Below the pieces are notes generated by a model, which searched no databases, was not told where the DNA came from, and was given only the letters and a program-made list of their open reading frames with translations. 64,000 bases of DNA, from positions 2,235,930 to 2,299,929 of the forward strand of contig NZ_LMXH01000001.1 in NCBI RefSeq assembly GCF_001541095.1, given 5' to 3'. This DNA is from Paenibacillus sp. FJAT-26967. GTDB lineage: Bacteria; Bacillota; Bacilli; Paenibacillales; NBRC-103111. The position numbers were made by a program, and so were the translations under genes. Positions 53,376 through 61,427 of the stretch are shown here, piece by piece (the stretch's first letter is position 1; the number at the start of each line of letters is the position of its first letter).

Positions 53376-55217
53376 ATGGCAGGATCAAGATGGATCTATA
53401 CGGATGTTCTTCGAGTCGCGGCGATTATCGGAGTGGTACTCATACATATAACCGCTCCGGTCATTGGAATCAAAAGCGACGTCGGCGACATCCACTATTG
53501 GTGGACGGCTCATATCATTAACGCCGCCTTCCGATGGAGCGTTCCTGTATTCGTCATGATTAGCGGGATGCTTCTGCTAGCTCCGGGCCGGAAAGAATCG
53601 ACCAGGTTTTTTTATCGAAACAGATTCGGCAAGCTTCTGCCGCTTTTTGTCCTTTGGAGCATGATTTATTATTTGTGGGACATACGCAAGGAATCGGGTT
53701 CTTTCGAATGGGGCGGGTTCGCCACAGGTTTGGTCAAGGGGACGCTTCACTACCATCTCTGGTACGTATATATGATCATTCTTCTTTATCTGATTACGCC
53801 TCTTCTTCGGGTGCTGGTGAGACGTGCTTCGCTGCGCGCTGTCTTCTATACAGGAGCGGCGGGGCTGGCCTTCTCCAATTTATCGGAACTCGCAGGCTGG
53901 AAAAGCTCGGGATTCGTAATTGAGGCCTTCAGCATGCCCGGCTATATCGGTTATTTTCTGCTCGGTTACGTATTGTCGAGGATAGAGTTGAACAAGGGGA
54001 AGAGGCGGCTTCTCTACGGATTCGGTCTCTTGTCGTATATAGCCATCGTAGGTGGAAGCCACTGGCTCTTGACCGCGTACCCTTCTACGGATATGTATTT
54101 CTACAAATACACGTCTGTTCCCGTTATATTTATAGCTTCGGCGGTCTTCGCTGGAGTCAAGCAGTTCGGATTCCGCAAGGCAGTTGCGGGAGGCCCGCGG
54201 CTTTTATCTTTTATGAGCTCCTCCGTATTCCATATTTACTTGAGCCATGTGCTGATCATGGAGTGGCTTTACGAGCGCCGGCCGTGGGACATTATACATG
54301 GTAATCCTTTGATTTATATTCCGATCGTCGCCGTCATCATCGTATCCGCGTCCCTCCTGCTCAATCTCGCTTGGCGCGGCAGCCTCTTTGCGTTGAAAGA
54401 AATGTACAAGCTGGCTGGTCGTATCCTTGAGGAGAGAGACTCGATTCATCCGCTGAAGGACATCTACCAGTATCGGGAGATGCTTCGGAATATGATATTG
54501 AAGGATTTGCGGACGCGTTACAAGGGCTCGGCGCTTGGATTCCTCTGGACGTTCCTGAATCCGCTTCTAATGCTGGGTGTATACGCTGCGGTGTTCTCTT
54601 TTATCATGAAGGCGGATATTCCCCATTTTCCGTTATTCATTCTGGTGGCGTTGCTGCCTTGGAATTTTTTCTCCCAGTCAGTAACCGGCGGTGCCCGAAG
54701 CCTGATTAATCATGCGGAGCTTATGAAGAAAGTTTATTTCCCGAGAGAAGTGATTCCGTTATCGGTCATCGGAAGCAATCTGGTTAACTACTTGCTTACG
54801 CTAATTATTTTAGTACCGGCTCTATGGCTCAGCGGAGTTCCGCTCGCATCGACCCTGGCGGCTTTTCCGATCATCTTACTCGTGCAGACGCTGCTTATCC
54901 TGCCCATCGTGATGCTTGCTGCTCTGGGTACGGTTTACCTTCGGGATCTGGAGCACATCGTTAATGCACTCATGCTCGTAGGCTTCTATTTGACACCGGT
55001 TTTGTTTCCTTTAACACTGATTCCGGACTCGTTCCGGTGGGTGTTCGACTATAATCCGATGACGCCGATCATTAACGCTTACCGGGACATATTTTTATAC
55101 GGCCAGTGGCCGGACTTTAGCATTCTTCTCCCGATGCTGCTCGTTCTCACCGTCGTCAACGCGGGTATGCTGGCTGCATTTGCGCTATTGCAGAAGCATG
55201 TGGTCGAGGAAGTATGA
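53376..55217 (+). CDS. Acyltransferase-3 / Wzm ABC glycan-export permease fusion
   Basis: About 613 residues. ATG 53376 has TTGGGAG at 53359-53365; the in-frame GTG 53337 has no ribosome binding site. Residues ~1-345 are an acyltransferase-3 membrane domain: WIYTDVLRVAAIIGVVLIHI with the conserved His, then SVPVFVMISGMLLLAP and SSSVFHIYLSHVLI, with ~10 membrane segments. Residues ~360-613 are a complete ABC-2 polysaccharide permease of the Wzm/TagG type: MILKDLRTRYKGSALGFLWT, then FLNPLLMLGVYAAVFSF and GFYLTPVLFPLTLIP. The matching ATPase is the next gene. The single chain would acylate a glycan or its carrier and pass it through the export channel. I know of no common protein with this pairing; a sequencing-induced merging of two genes is unlikely because no stop or ribosome binding site lies between. 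Confidence 0.88.
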   Translation: MAGSRWIYTDVLRVAAIIGVVLIHITAPVIGIKSDVGDIHYWWTAHIINAAFRWSVPVFVMISGMLLLAPGRKESTRFFYRNRFGKLLPLFVLWSMIYYLWDIRKESGSFEWGGFATGLVKGTLHYHLWYVYMIILLYLITPLLRVLVRRASLRAVFYTGAAGLAFSNLSELAGWKSSGFVIEAFSMPGYIGYFLLGYVLSRIELNKGKRRLLYGFGLLSYIAIVGGSHWLLTAYPSTDMYFYKYTSVPVIFIASAVFAGVKQFGFRKAVAGGPRLLSFMSSSVFHIYLSHVLIMEWLYERRPWDIIHGNPLIYIPIVAVIIVSASLLLNLAWRGSLFALKEMYKLAGRILEERDSIHPLKDIYQYREMLRNMILKDLRTRYKGSALGFLWTFLNPLLMLGVYAAVFSFIMKADIPHFPLFILVALLPWNFFSQSVTGGARSLINHAELMKKVYFPREVIPLSVIGSNLVNYLLTLIILVPALWLSGVPLASTLAAFPIILLVQTLLILPIVMLAALGTVYLRDLEHIVNALMLVGFYLTPVLFPLTLIPDSFRWVFDYNPMTPIINAYRDIFLYGQWPDFSILLPMLLVLTVVNAGMLAAFALLQKHVVEEV

Positions 55218-55242
55218 ATGGTTTATGAACGGGAGTGGACAC

Positions 55243-57039
55243 ATGAGAAACGCAATCGAGCTGCATCAAGTATCTAAAAAATTCAACAAACTTAGCGGGC
55301 AACGAAATACGATCAAGGATATCGTGACGACGCCCGCGCATGCGGTGTCGAAGGACAAGTGGGTCCTGCGCGATATTGAGCTGGAGATACCGAAAGGGAC
55401 GAGTCTGGCGCTGATCGGTAAAAACGGTTCCGGTAAGAGCACGCTTCTGAAGCTGATCAGCCGCATCCTGCAGCCTACCTCTGGCAGAGTCAAGGTCGAC
55501 GGGAAAGTGGCTACGCTGCTGGAACTCGGGGCCGGATTCCATGCCGACTTCACCGGCAGAGAAAATATTTACTTCAACGGTTCCGTTCTCGGATTTACGC
55601 GCAAGGAGATTCAGGAGAAGCTGGACAGTATCATCGCATTCTCCGAACTCGGAGAAGATATCGACAGGTTGGTGCGGAGCTATTCGACCGGCATGTACAT
55701 GAGGCTGGGCTTCTCTGTAGCCATCCACATGACTCCGGACATATTGCTAATCGACGAGGTGCTAGCTGTCGGGGACCATGAATTCCAGAAAAAGTGCATC
55801 AACGCCATCTTGCGGTTGAAGAGCGAGGGTACCACGATTGTATTCGTCAGTCATGCGGGTGAACAGGCAACTATCATTTGTGATCAGGCCATCTGGCTTG
55901 AGGAAGGCCGGATCAAGCTCAGCGGGCCGACGCGTGACGTAGTCATGGCCTATGAGCAGAGCGCGGCCGCCCATGATTATCTGGCGGAATATTATTACCG
56001 GATGGGCTGCCGGAGCCAGCAGCAGAAGGACTTTGAAAAGGCTTTAAAGCTTTTTGATCAATCGCTCGACAAGGGCTACAACGAATTTTCCGTTAAAATC
56101 TTGCGCTCGTCCGTGTACCTGGAATTAGGGATGCAAGAAGAGGCGGGCGAGGATGCCGTTCGGTGTTTGGAGATCGCCCCGCCGGGCACGGATATGGAGA
56201 GCGTCGTCCAGCACGTTCATTTCGTCAACAGCAAACGCGACGTGGAATGGGTAGCATCCGCCCGGACAAAGCTGTTCGATAATACGACGACGGAGCCTGC
56301 TTTTCTGATTATCGGAACGCAGAAGGGAGGCACGACTTCCCTGTATCACGACCTCACGCAGCATCCGGGCATCAAATCTGCCGCAGTGAAGGAGGTTCAT
56401 TTTTTCGATGAACAGTATCACTTCGGTTATGACTGGTATAAGAAAAATTTCCCGCCCGATCTGCCGGAAGACAGCATAACGGGAGAGGCTAGTCCCTACT
56501 ATTTGTTCCATCCCCAAACGCCCGGCAGGGTACGCGAATGGTTGCCTGACGTTAAACTGATTGTACTCCTGCGTAATCCTATCCACCGGGCCTACTCGCA
56601 TTATCAAATGATGGTCAGACGAGGTTTGGAACCGATGTCATTTACGGAGGCGCTGCAGACAGAGCGCTCAAGGGTGGAAGCGGAGTATGAAAGAATGAGC
56701 CGGGATCCCCGCTATTCTAGCCAGAATTGCTCGATTTACTCCTATTTGAAACGCGGGTTATACGCGGAGCAATTGGAGCGATGGTACCGATATTTCCCCA
56801 AAGATCAGATCCTCGTTATGAGCAGTGAGGCTTTACTCCGAAATCCGGCGGAAAGCTATCGGAACGTGCTGGCTTTTCTCGATATGCCGCTGTGGGAACC
56901 GGGAGAATTTGCTTCGTTAAATGAAGGCGAATACACCCAGCCCATCCCGAAGGATACGATGCAATGGCTGCAGAGCTACTATGCGGAACCGAACCGGCGG
57001 TTGTTCGAGTTGATCGGAGAAGAGTACGATTGGGATTGA
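55243..57039 (+). CDS. Wzt ABC ATPase / TPR / sulfotransferase fusion
   Basis: About 598 residues from ATG 55243 with GGGAGTGG at 55231-55238. Residues 1-~240 are a glycan-export ATPase of the Wzt/TagH type: Walker A G59KNGSGKST67, LLELGAGFHADFTGRENIYF, signature YSTGMYMRLGFS, Walker B ILLIDEVLAVGD and switch His in FVSHAG. Residues ~248-315 are helical TPR-like repeats. Residues ~350-598 form a second sulfotransferase, of the heparan-sulfate N-/3-O-sulfotransferase type: FLIIGTQKGGTTSLYHDLTQ (PAPS loop), KEVHFFDE, and IVLLRNPIHRAYSHYQM. Wzt proteins often have a C-terminal glycan-binding domain; here a sulfotransferase takes that place. It should sulfate the chain while it is being exported. 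Confidence 0.9.
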   Translation: MRNAIELHQVSKKFNKLSGQRNTIKDIVTTPAHAVSKDKWVLRDIELEIPKGTSLALIGKNGSGKSTLLKLISRILQPTSGRVKVDGKVATLLELGAGFHADFTGRENIYFNGSVLGFTRKEIQEKLDSIIAFSELGEDIDRLVRSYSTGMYMRLGFSVAIHMTPDILLIDEVLAVGDHEFQKKCINAILRLKSEGTTIVFVSHAGEQATIICDQAIWLEEGRIKLSGPTRDVVMAYEQSAAAHDYLAEYYYRMGCRSQQQKDFEKALKLFDQSLDKGYNEFSVKILRSSVYLELGMQEEAGEDAVRCLEIAPPGTDMESVVQHVHFVNSKRDVEWVASARTKLFDNTTTEPAFLIIGTQKGGTTSLYHDLTQHPGIKSAAVKEVHFFDEQYHFGYDWYKKNFPPDLPEDSITGEASPYYLFHPQTPGRVREWLPDVKLIVLLRNPIHRAYSHYQMMVRRGLEPMSFTEALQTERSRVEAEYERMSRDPRYSSQNCSIYSYLKRGLYAEQLERWYRYFPKDQILVMSSEALLRNPAESYRNVLAFLDMPLWEPGEFASLNEGEYTQPIPKDTMQWLQSYYAEPNRRLFELIGEEYDWD

Positions 57040-57086
57040 TAGGCGCTCGGCGGGAGCATAGAGCTTGAAACTGAAGGAGGAGTACC

Positions 57087-57650
57087 ATGATAGAAACAAG
57101 TGAATGGAATCGAATGAACGGCCATAAGGGCAAAGTACTGTGGTTTACAGGATTATCGGGTTCGGGCAAATCCACGGTGGCTGCCGAGACCGAGAGGGAG
57201 TTGTTCCGGCGGGGCATCCGGTGCGTAGTGCTCGATGGAGACCAGCTTCGCTCGGGCATTAATCGCGACCTCGGGTTCACGGATGAGGACCGCAACGAGA
57301 ACCTGCGGCGTGCGGCGGAAATCGCCGCGCTCTTTTTGAGCGTCGGATTTGTCGTTCTGGTGCCTATGATCTCTCCTTTGGCGGACACCAGGAACACGAT
57401 TCGGCAGCGATTTAAGCCGGAAGAATATATGGAGGTTTATGTAAAGTGCTCGCTTGAGACGTGCGAACAGCGCGATCCCAAAGGACTGTATCGCAAAGCA
57501 AGGTCCGGTCTCATCAAACAGTTTACCGGAATCGACTCGCTGTATGAGCCTCCCCTGGAAGCGGAGCTGACGGTAGATACAGAAAACGAGCCTACGGAGA
57601 ATTGCGTCCGGCTTCTCGTGGATAGCATTCTCCAAGACTGCCAGTCGTAA
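57087..57650 (+). CDS. cysC: Adenylylsulfate (APS) kinase
   Basis: A 187-residue protein; ATG 57087 with AAGGAGGAG. The P-loop is G22LSGSGKST30, followed by VVLDGDQLRSGINRDLGFTD, then EDRNENLRRAAEIA, the APS-binding signature. The enzyme phosphorylates APS to PAPS, the sulfate donor of all sulfotransferases. In this position, between two sulfotransferase-bearing genes and a glycosyltransferase, it most likely feeds glycan sulfation rather than cysteine biosynthesis. ATP sulfurylase, needed to make APS, is not in the window. Confidence 0.95.
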   Translation: MIETSEWNRMNGHKGKVLWFTGLSGSGKSTVAAETERELFRRGIRCVVLDGDQLRSGINRDLGFTDEDRNENLRRAAEIAALFLSVGFVVLVPMISPLADTRNTIRQRFKPEEYMEVYVKCSLETCEQRDPKGLYRKARSGLIKQFTGIDSLYEPPLEAELTVDTENEPTENCVRLLVDSILQDCQS

Positions 57651-57699
57651 GGAAGATGAGACCGTAACGCGAGAACTTTATCGAGACGAGGCTGAACAA

Positions 57700-58902
57700 A
57701 TGCGCTTCAAATGGATTTATATTATACTTTTAAGCGCTTTGGCGCTTCGGCTCACCTATATTTTCAGCAACTCGTTTCCCCCTCCGGTCGGCGATGCCAT
57801 GTTCTACAGCAAGATGGCTAAGCAATTCCTGGAGACCGGAATGCTTGGCTATAATCAATCGGAGCCTAATGCATATGTCACACCGGGCTTTCCGCTGCTT
57901 CTTGCCGCCGTGTATACAATGTTCGGTACCGATCCGCTGGGGTTTCAGCTCACGCAAGTCGCGTTCAGCGTGCTCACGATAGGGGTTGTCTATCGGATCG
58001 CCCGTAAGTATCTGAGTGAGACGTTCAGTTTAATTAGCGCTGCATGCATGGCGGTTTATCCGAGTTTTATTTATGCCAACGGACTGCTTCTCACTGAGGT
58101 TACGTTTACGCTGCTGCTGGCCTCGTTTTTATTGTTGTTGCTGGAGGGAATACAAAGCGGCCGGCGTTTTACACTCGCTGCGGCAGGGATACTGCTGGGT
58201 CTTAGCGTTATGGTCCGGCCGACGCCTGCGGTACTCGTCTTGCCTCTGGTGCTTTATTTTGCACGTAAGCTTCCATCCCAAAAGCTTGTCGTGCGGGCGC
58301 TGTTTTATGTCGGCTTCAGTTCGTTTATCGTCGTTCTCCCGTGGTGGATTCGTAATTTCCTTTTATTCGGCGAACCTGTGTTATTTTCCACTTCCGGAAA
58401 CAATCCTTTACTGTGGGGCGTTCATCCTTACTTAATTGGTTGGGAAGACACTTTCCAATCTATTTATCATTTGAATCCCTCTGAGCTTGAGCGGAATGAA
58501 CTGTGGGGGAAGAAGGCGAAGGAGTTGTTTCAGTCACAGCTTCAGCAGGCACCATTTATCGAATGGTTAATGATCGGCAAGCTGAACTATTTCTGGAGAA
58601 TGCCCTGGGTTGAAAACGGAGAAATTGCTCATCTATTCGAAAAATGGCGAAATCCGCTGCACCTTTTGTTCGTTGCGGGAGGCTGGCTTGGATTGACGGC
58701 GAGTGTTTTGCGAAAGCATCCAACCGGTTGGCTGGCTCTGGTCATCGTTGTTTATACGATACTGCATCAAATCATGCTGCCTATTCCCCGGTATGCTTAC
58801 CCGATCATGCCCTACATGATACTCTTTTTCTGTTTTGGAATGAGTCTGCTTTATGATGCGGTTAACAAGAGAGTAAAGAAGGCGAATCGACATGCTTTAT
58901 AA
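57700..58902 (+). CDS. Integral membrane glycosyltransferase (PMT/ArnT, GT39-like)
   Basis: A 400-residue polytopic protein with ~10-11 hydrophobic segments. The first outer loop has PPPVGDAMFYSKMAKQFLET, where the Asp and the following Tyr match the catalytic Asp motif of GT-C dolichyl/undecaprenyl-phosphate-sugar glycosyltransferases; a proline-rich YVTPGFPLLLAA follows. Such enzymes add sugars on the outer face of the membrane from a lipid-linked donor. It could decorate the exported glycan. It overlaps the start of the small downstream gene by 11 bases. Confidence 0.85.
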   Translation: MRFKWIYIILLSALALRLTYIFSNSFPPPVGDAMFYSKMAKQFLETGMLGYNQSEPNAYVTPGFPLLLAAVYTMFGTDPLGFQLTQVAFSVLTIGVVYRIARKYLSETFSLISAACMAVYPSFIYANGLLLTEVTFTLLLASFLLLLLEGIQSGRRFTLAAAGILLGLSVMVRPTPAVLVLPLVLYFARKLPSQKLVVRALFYVGFSSFIVVLPWWIRNFLLFGEPVLFSTSGNNPLLWGVHPYLIGWEDTFQSIYHLNPSELERNELWGKKAKELFQSQLQQAPFIEWLMIGKLNYFWRMPWVENGEIAHLFEKWRNPLHLLFVAGGWLGLTASVLRKHPTGWLALVIVVYTILHQIMLPIPRYAYPIMPYMILFFCFGMSLLYDAVNKRVKKANRHAL

Positions 58903-59368
58903 AGGCTGTGCAGGAGTCATCGTCTTGTTTGCCGCCCTTGTCTTGTACAGCGTATTTATCTTCGACCGGGAAAAGGGAGAGCTGGAATGGAGAGAGGCTC
59001 AGGCAGAGAAAACTGCGGAAATCACCTACACAGATTTTGAAAATTGGACGGCTTACAACATCAGCAAAGAGGGAAGTCAGTGGACCTCCACCACCAATGA
59101 CCCGATCTTGATCGGTCCTACCATGGTGACCTCTCAAGCCAAACAAACTTATTTGCGCATCGAGTTGTCGGTAAATGGCGCAGGTGAGGTTCAAGTGTTC
59201 TGGAGGGGAACCGGAGAATCGTTTTCGGAAGCAAGAAGTAAAGTATTCTCCGGCAAGACGATCGAAATAATGGTCGATGGCGATGTGGAGCAGATTCGAA
59301 TCGATCCTGCTATGAAACCGGGAGTGGATTTCGCTGTGCATAGGGTGCGTATTATGAAGTACCGTTAG
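58892..59368 (+). CDS. Small membrane-anchored protein at the end of the sulfated-glycan operon
   Basis: A 158-residue protein: MLYKGC followed by one membrane segment (~7-26), then ~130 extracytoplasmic residues that are beta-rich (DFENWTAYNISKEGSQWTST, LRIELSVNGAGEVQVFWRGT, FAVHRVRIMKYR), resembling a jelly-roll carbohydrate-binding fold. No catalytic motif is recognised. It is translationally coupled to the GT39-like gene (11-base overlap) and closes the operon. It may assist the membrane glycosyltransferase or bind the glycan outside; both are guesses. Confidence 0.75.
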   Translation: MLYKGCAGVIVLFAALVLYSVFIFDREKGELEWREAQAEKTAEITYTDFENWTAYNISKEGSQWTSTTNDPILIGPTMVTSQAKQTYLRIELSVNGAGEVQVFWRGTGESFSEARSKVFSGKTIEIMVDGDVEQIRIDPAMKPGVDFAVHRVRIMKYR

Positions 59369-59415
59369 TTTGTAAGATTCGTCGGCGGCATGGAAGAGTG
59401 AAGCGGACATCGAAG

Positions 59416-59446
59416 GAGAGGGGGGCCGATTGGCTCCCTCTTTTTG
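59416..59446 (+). terminator. Terminator of the sulfated-glycan operon
   Basis: GAGGGGGGCC / GGCTCCCTC with a GATT loop (about 59418-59440), followed by TTTTT. The stem has a G bulge. Confidence 0.75.
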
Positions 59447-59602
59447 TGTTTGGCTGCTGATGCGCCATACGAGCTGAGCTGTATCCTGTCGCATTCGTTT
59501 ATTGCATACAGGCAATATAGAGGGCAAAGGATTTTAAAACAGAATCTCGAATATCTGACATAATCAGTTATCCAGAAATTTAATAGGGAGGAGCTAGACA
59601 CG

Positions 59603-59953
59603 ATGATAAAAGGTTTTGGAGGAATATTTTGGAGGACCAGGAATATGGAAATTACAAAAAAATGGTACAGTGAAGTCTTGAAGATAGATATAGAAAATTG
59701 GAATGGGACTGTGATAAAAGCTCAATTAGGAAATGAGACTATCTTTTCATTCTTTGCCGAGAATGACAGTTATTTTCCCACAGAACAACAAGTCATGCTA
59801 AATTTCCAAGTACATAACCTAAACGAGACTATTAAGCATCTTGAACAAATTGGTGTATCGCTTGCAAAGAAAAAAGAGGTTAGTGAATTTGGACAGTTCA
59901 TTTGGATTGAAGATCCTGATGGTCGACTGGTCGAGCTTTGGGAGAAATCGTAA
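59603..59953 (+). CDS. VOC (glyoxalase/dioxygenase) superfamily protein
   Basis: A 116-residue single-domain protein; ATG 59603 with GGGAGGAG upstream. It has the paired beta-alpha-beta-beta-beta pattern: GGIFWRTRNMEITKKWYSEV, LNFQVHNLNETIKHLEQIGV and IWIEDPDGRLVELWE, where the last Glu is the usual metal ligand. Members include glyoxalases, dioxygenases and bleomycin/fosfomycin resistance proteins, so the function is open. A stand-alone gene. Confidence 0.85.
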   Translation: MIKGFGGIFWRTRNMEITKKWYSEVLKIDIENWNGTVIKAQLGNETIFSFFAENDSYFPTEQQVMLNFQVHNLNETIKHLEQIGVSLAKKKEVSEFGQFIWIEDPDGRLVELWEKS

Positions 59954-60107
59954 CTCATCAACCGTCGAGAAAAATGAAGACTTGTTAGAGGCCAAGCAGC
60001 ATACATTAGCCGATTTGATGCAAGTATAATTTCCAGATTGCAATGTGAACCGGAAGTCGGTGTGATTATACCGTATTACAAATACGAAAAACGAAGAAAA
60101 TCAAAAA

Positions 60108-60150
60108 TTAAAGGCATTTTGCTTATATCCAAGCAAAGTGCCTTTAATTC
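60108..60150. terminator. Bidirectional terminator between the VOC gene and the methyltransferase remnant
   Basis: AAAGGCA-TTTTGCTT (from 60110) pairs with AAGCAAAGTGCCTTT (60131-60145) with one wobble, flanked by A-rich and T-rich tracts on the two sides. Confidence 0.75.
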
Positions 60151-60245
60151 AGGAGATAATAGTCATAGTTTCATCGGTTTTCTTGATTGTTTGAATCTTC
60201 ATGCTTTAACTCACTTGTTCTTTCCTTATTAAGATACGGCGAGTA

Positions 60246-61058
60246 TTATAGTTTTCTTGCTTTGATTACAAAAGTTACTGGAAGCATCCTTGCTTTTTTC
60301 GCAAAATCGCTGTTATCACCCCGCGATTGTATGATCTCCTCATCCGATTCTTCAATCATTTCCTCTATGACGAATCCCGCTTTTGCCAATGCATTCACAT
60401 AGGTGGATAGCTTACGATCCGATAAGGTTATCTCACCTTTATCCAGCGAGACCGAATACCAAGATTCATCGAAATAATTTTTTTTAAAAACGAGGCTATC
60501 CTTTTCTGCAGCAACACATTTATGTATAGGGTGAGACCAGCTGAAAATAAAGACACCATCTTTTTTAAGATACGAAGCGATCCGGCCAAAAGTACCCTCA
60601 AGATCAGTGGTCCAGCCTATGGCATAAATTGAGTATACAAAGTCAAAATAATCTAAAGGTATGCCGCATTCTTCTTCCATTGGAGAACAGATGAATTTTG
60701 CCGAGAGGCCGCATGTCTTCAAATGCTAGGCTGCCTTTTCGATTTGTTTTTCCGATATATCCAGAGCCCACAGTTCAGATGCTTGGCGTTCCCCCTGATA
60801 TTGCAAGGATTGACCGTTTCCACAGCCGATCTCCAGCATCTTTTTCCCTGAGACTTCGCCAAAGAGTCGGCATCTTTCTTCGGAGACGTATTGTCCGTAA
60901 AAAGGCAACACGATTGCTCCTAAGAAGTCATTTCCCTGTGTGTCCCAATAGAAGCTGTTTGTTTCATAAACCGAATTCTTGTCCAAGTCGACCGAGTTAG
61001 CATGGCCAACCTCGCCTGCGCCTATAACGTTAGGTTTATGCACCGGGTTCTTATCCAT
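60246..61058 (-). pseudogene. SAM-dependent methyltransferase gene interrupted by one in-frame TAG
   Basis: Read on the minus strand from ATG 61058, the frame gives a normal class I methyltransferase start with motif I KKMLEIGCGNGQSL, then ALDISEKQIEKAA, and meets TAG at 60728-60726. The same frame continues HLKTCGLSAKFICSPMEEEC, followed by DFVYSIYAIGWTTDLEG and the rest of the domain to 60246. The stop sits where a Gln or Glu is expected (CAG to TAG is a single C-to-T change), and no shift of frame is needed. The total of ~270 codons is normal for the family. It is either a recent nonsense mutation, a sequencing error, or a rarely suppressed stop. Substrate unknown. Confidence 0.85.
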
Positions 61059-61347
61059 TCCAACGCCCTTTCCAAATGTATATAGTATTAGTTATAACGT
61101 ATATCCTAACTTACGCGTTACCCGATAACCCAGTTCAAACACGAACACTTGTGCTATTGGTTCCAAATAATGTACCAGTTTTCTCGGAACTTATCCATCC
61201 AAAATATTCCACCCGGCATCATTAGTCTTTACGAAGCATTCATGCTCAATAGTGAAGAACTCAGAAACGCCTAACACAAATTATCAAAGAACAAGATAAA
61301 ATTTAATATATTTTTTTCCTTTTATAGACGATTTTTCCTCGAATTTG
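61059..61347. other. Intergenic region between the methyltransferase remnant and cadA
   Basis: AT-rich non-coding DNA. Near 61078-61100 it holds the likely minus-strand promoter of the methyltransferase; the plus-strand cadA promoter begins at 61348. No gene or terminator was recognised. Confidence 0.4.
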
Positions 61348-61401
61348 TTGACAGAGCAAGACATCAAGAATATATTATATATGAACAAGTGCTCATATAT
61401 A
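61348..61401 (+). promoter_or_regulatory. cadA promoter with ArsR/SmtB-type 12-2-12 operator
   Basis: -35 TTGACA (61348-61353), 17-base spacer, -10 TATATT (61371-61376). Beginning at the last base of the -10 is TATATATGAACA-AG-TGCTCATATATA (61376-61401; spelled as arms and centre), a 12-2-12 dyad with one mismatch, the form bound by SmtB/CzrA/CadC repressors. Metal would release the repressor. Confidence 0.85.
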
Positions 61402-61427
61402 GTTCTTCTGAAGGGGTGAGACAATAG

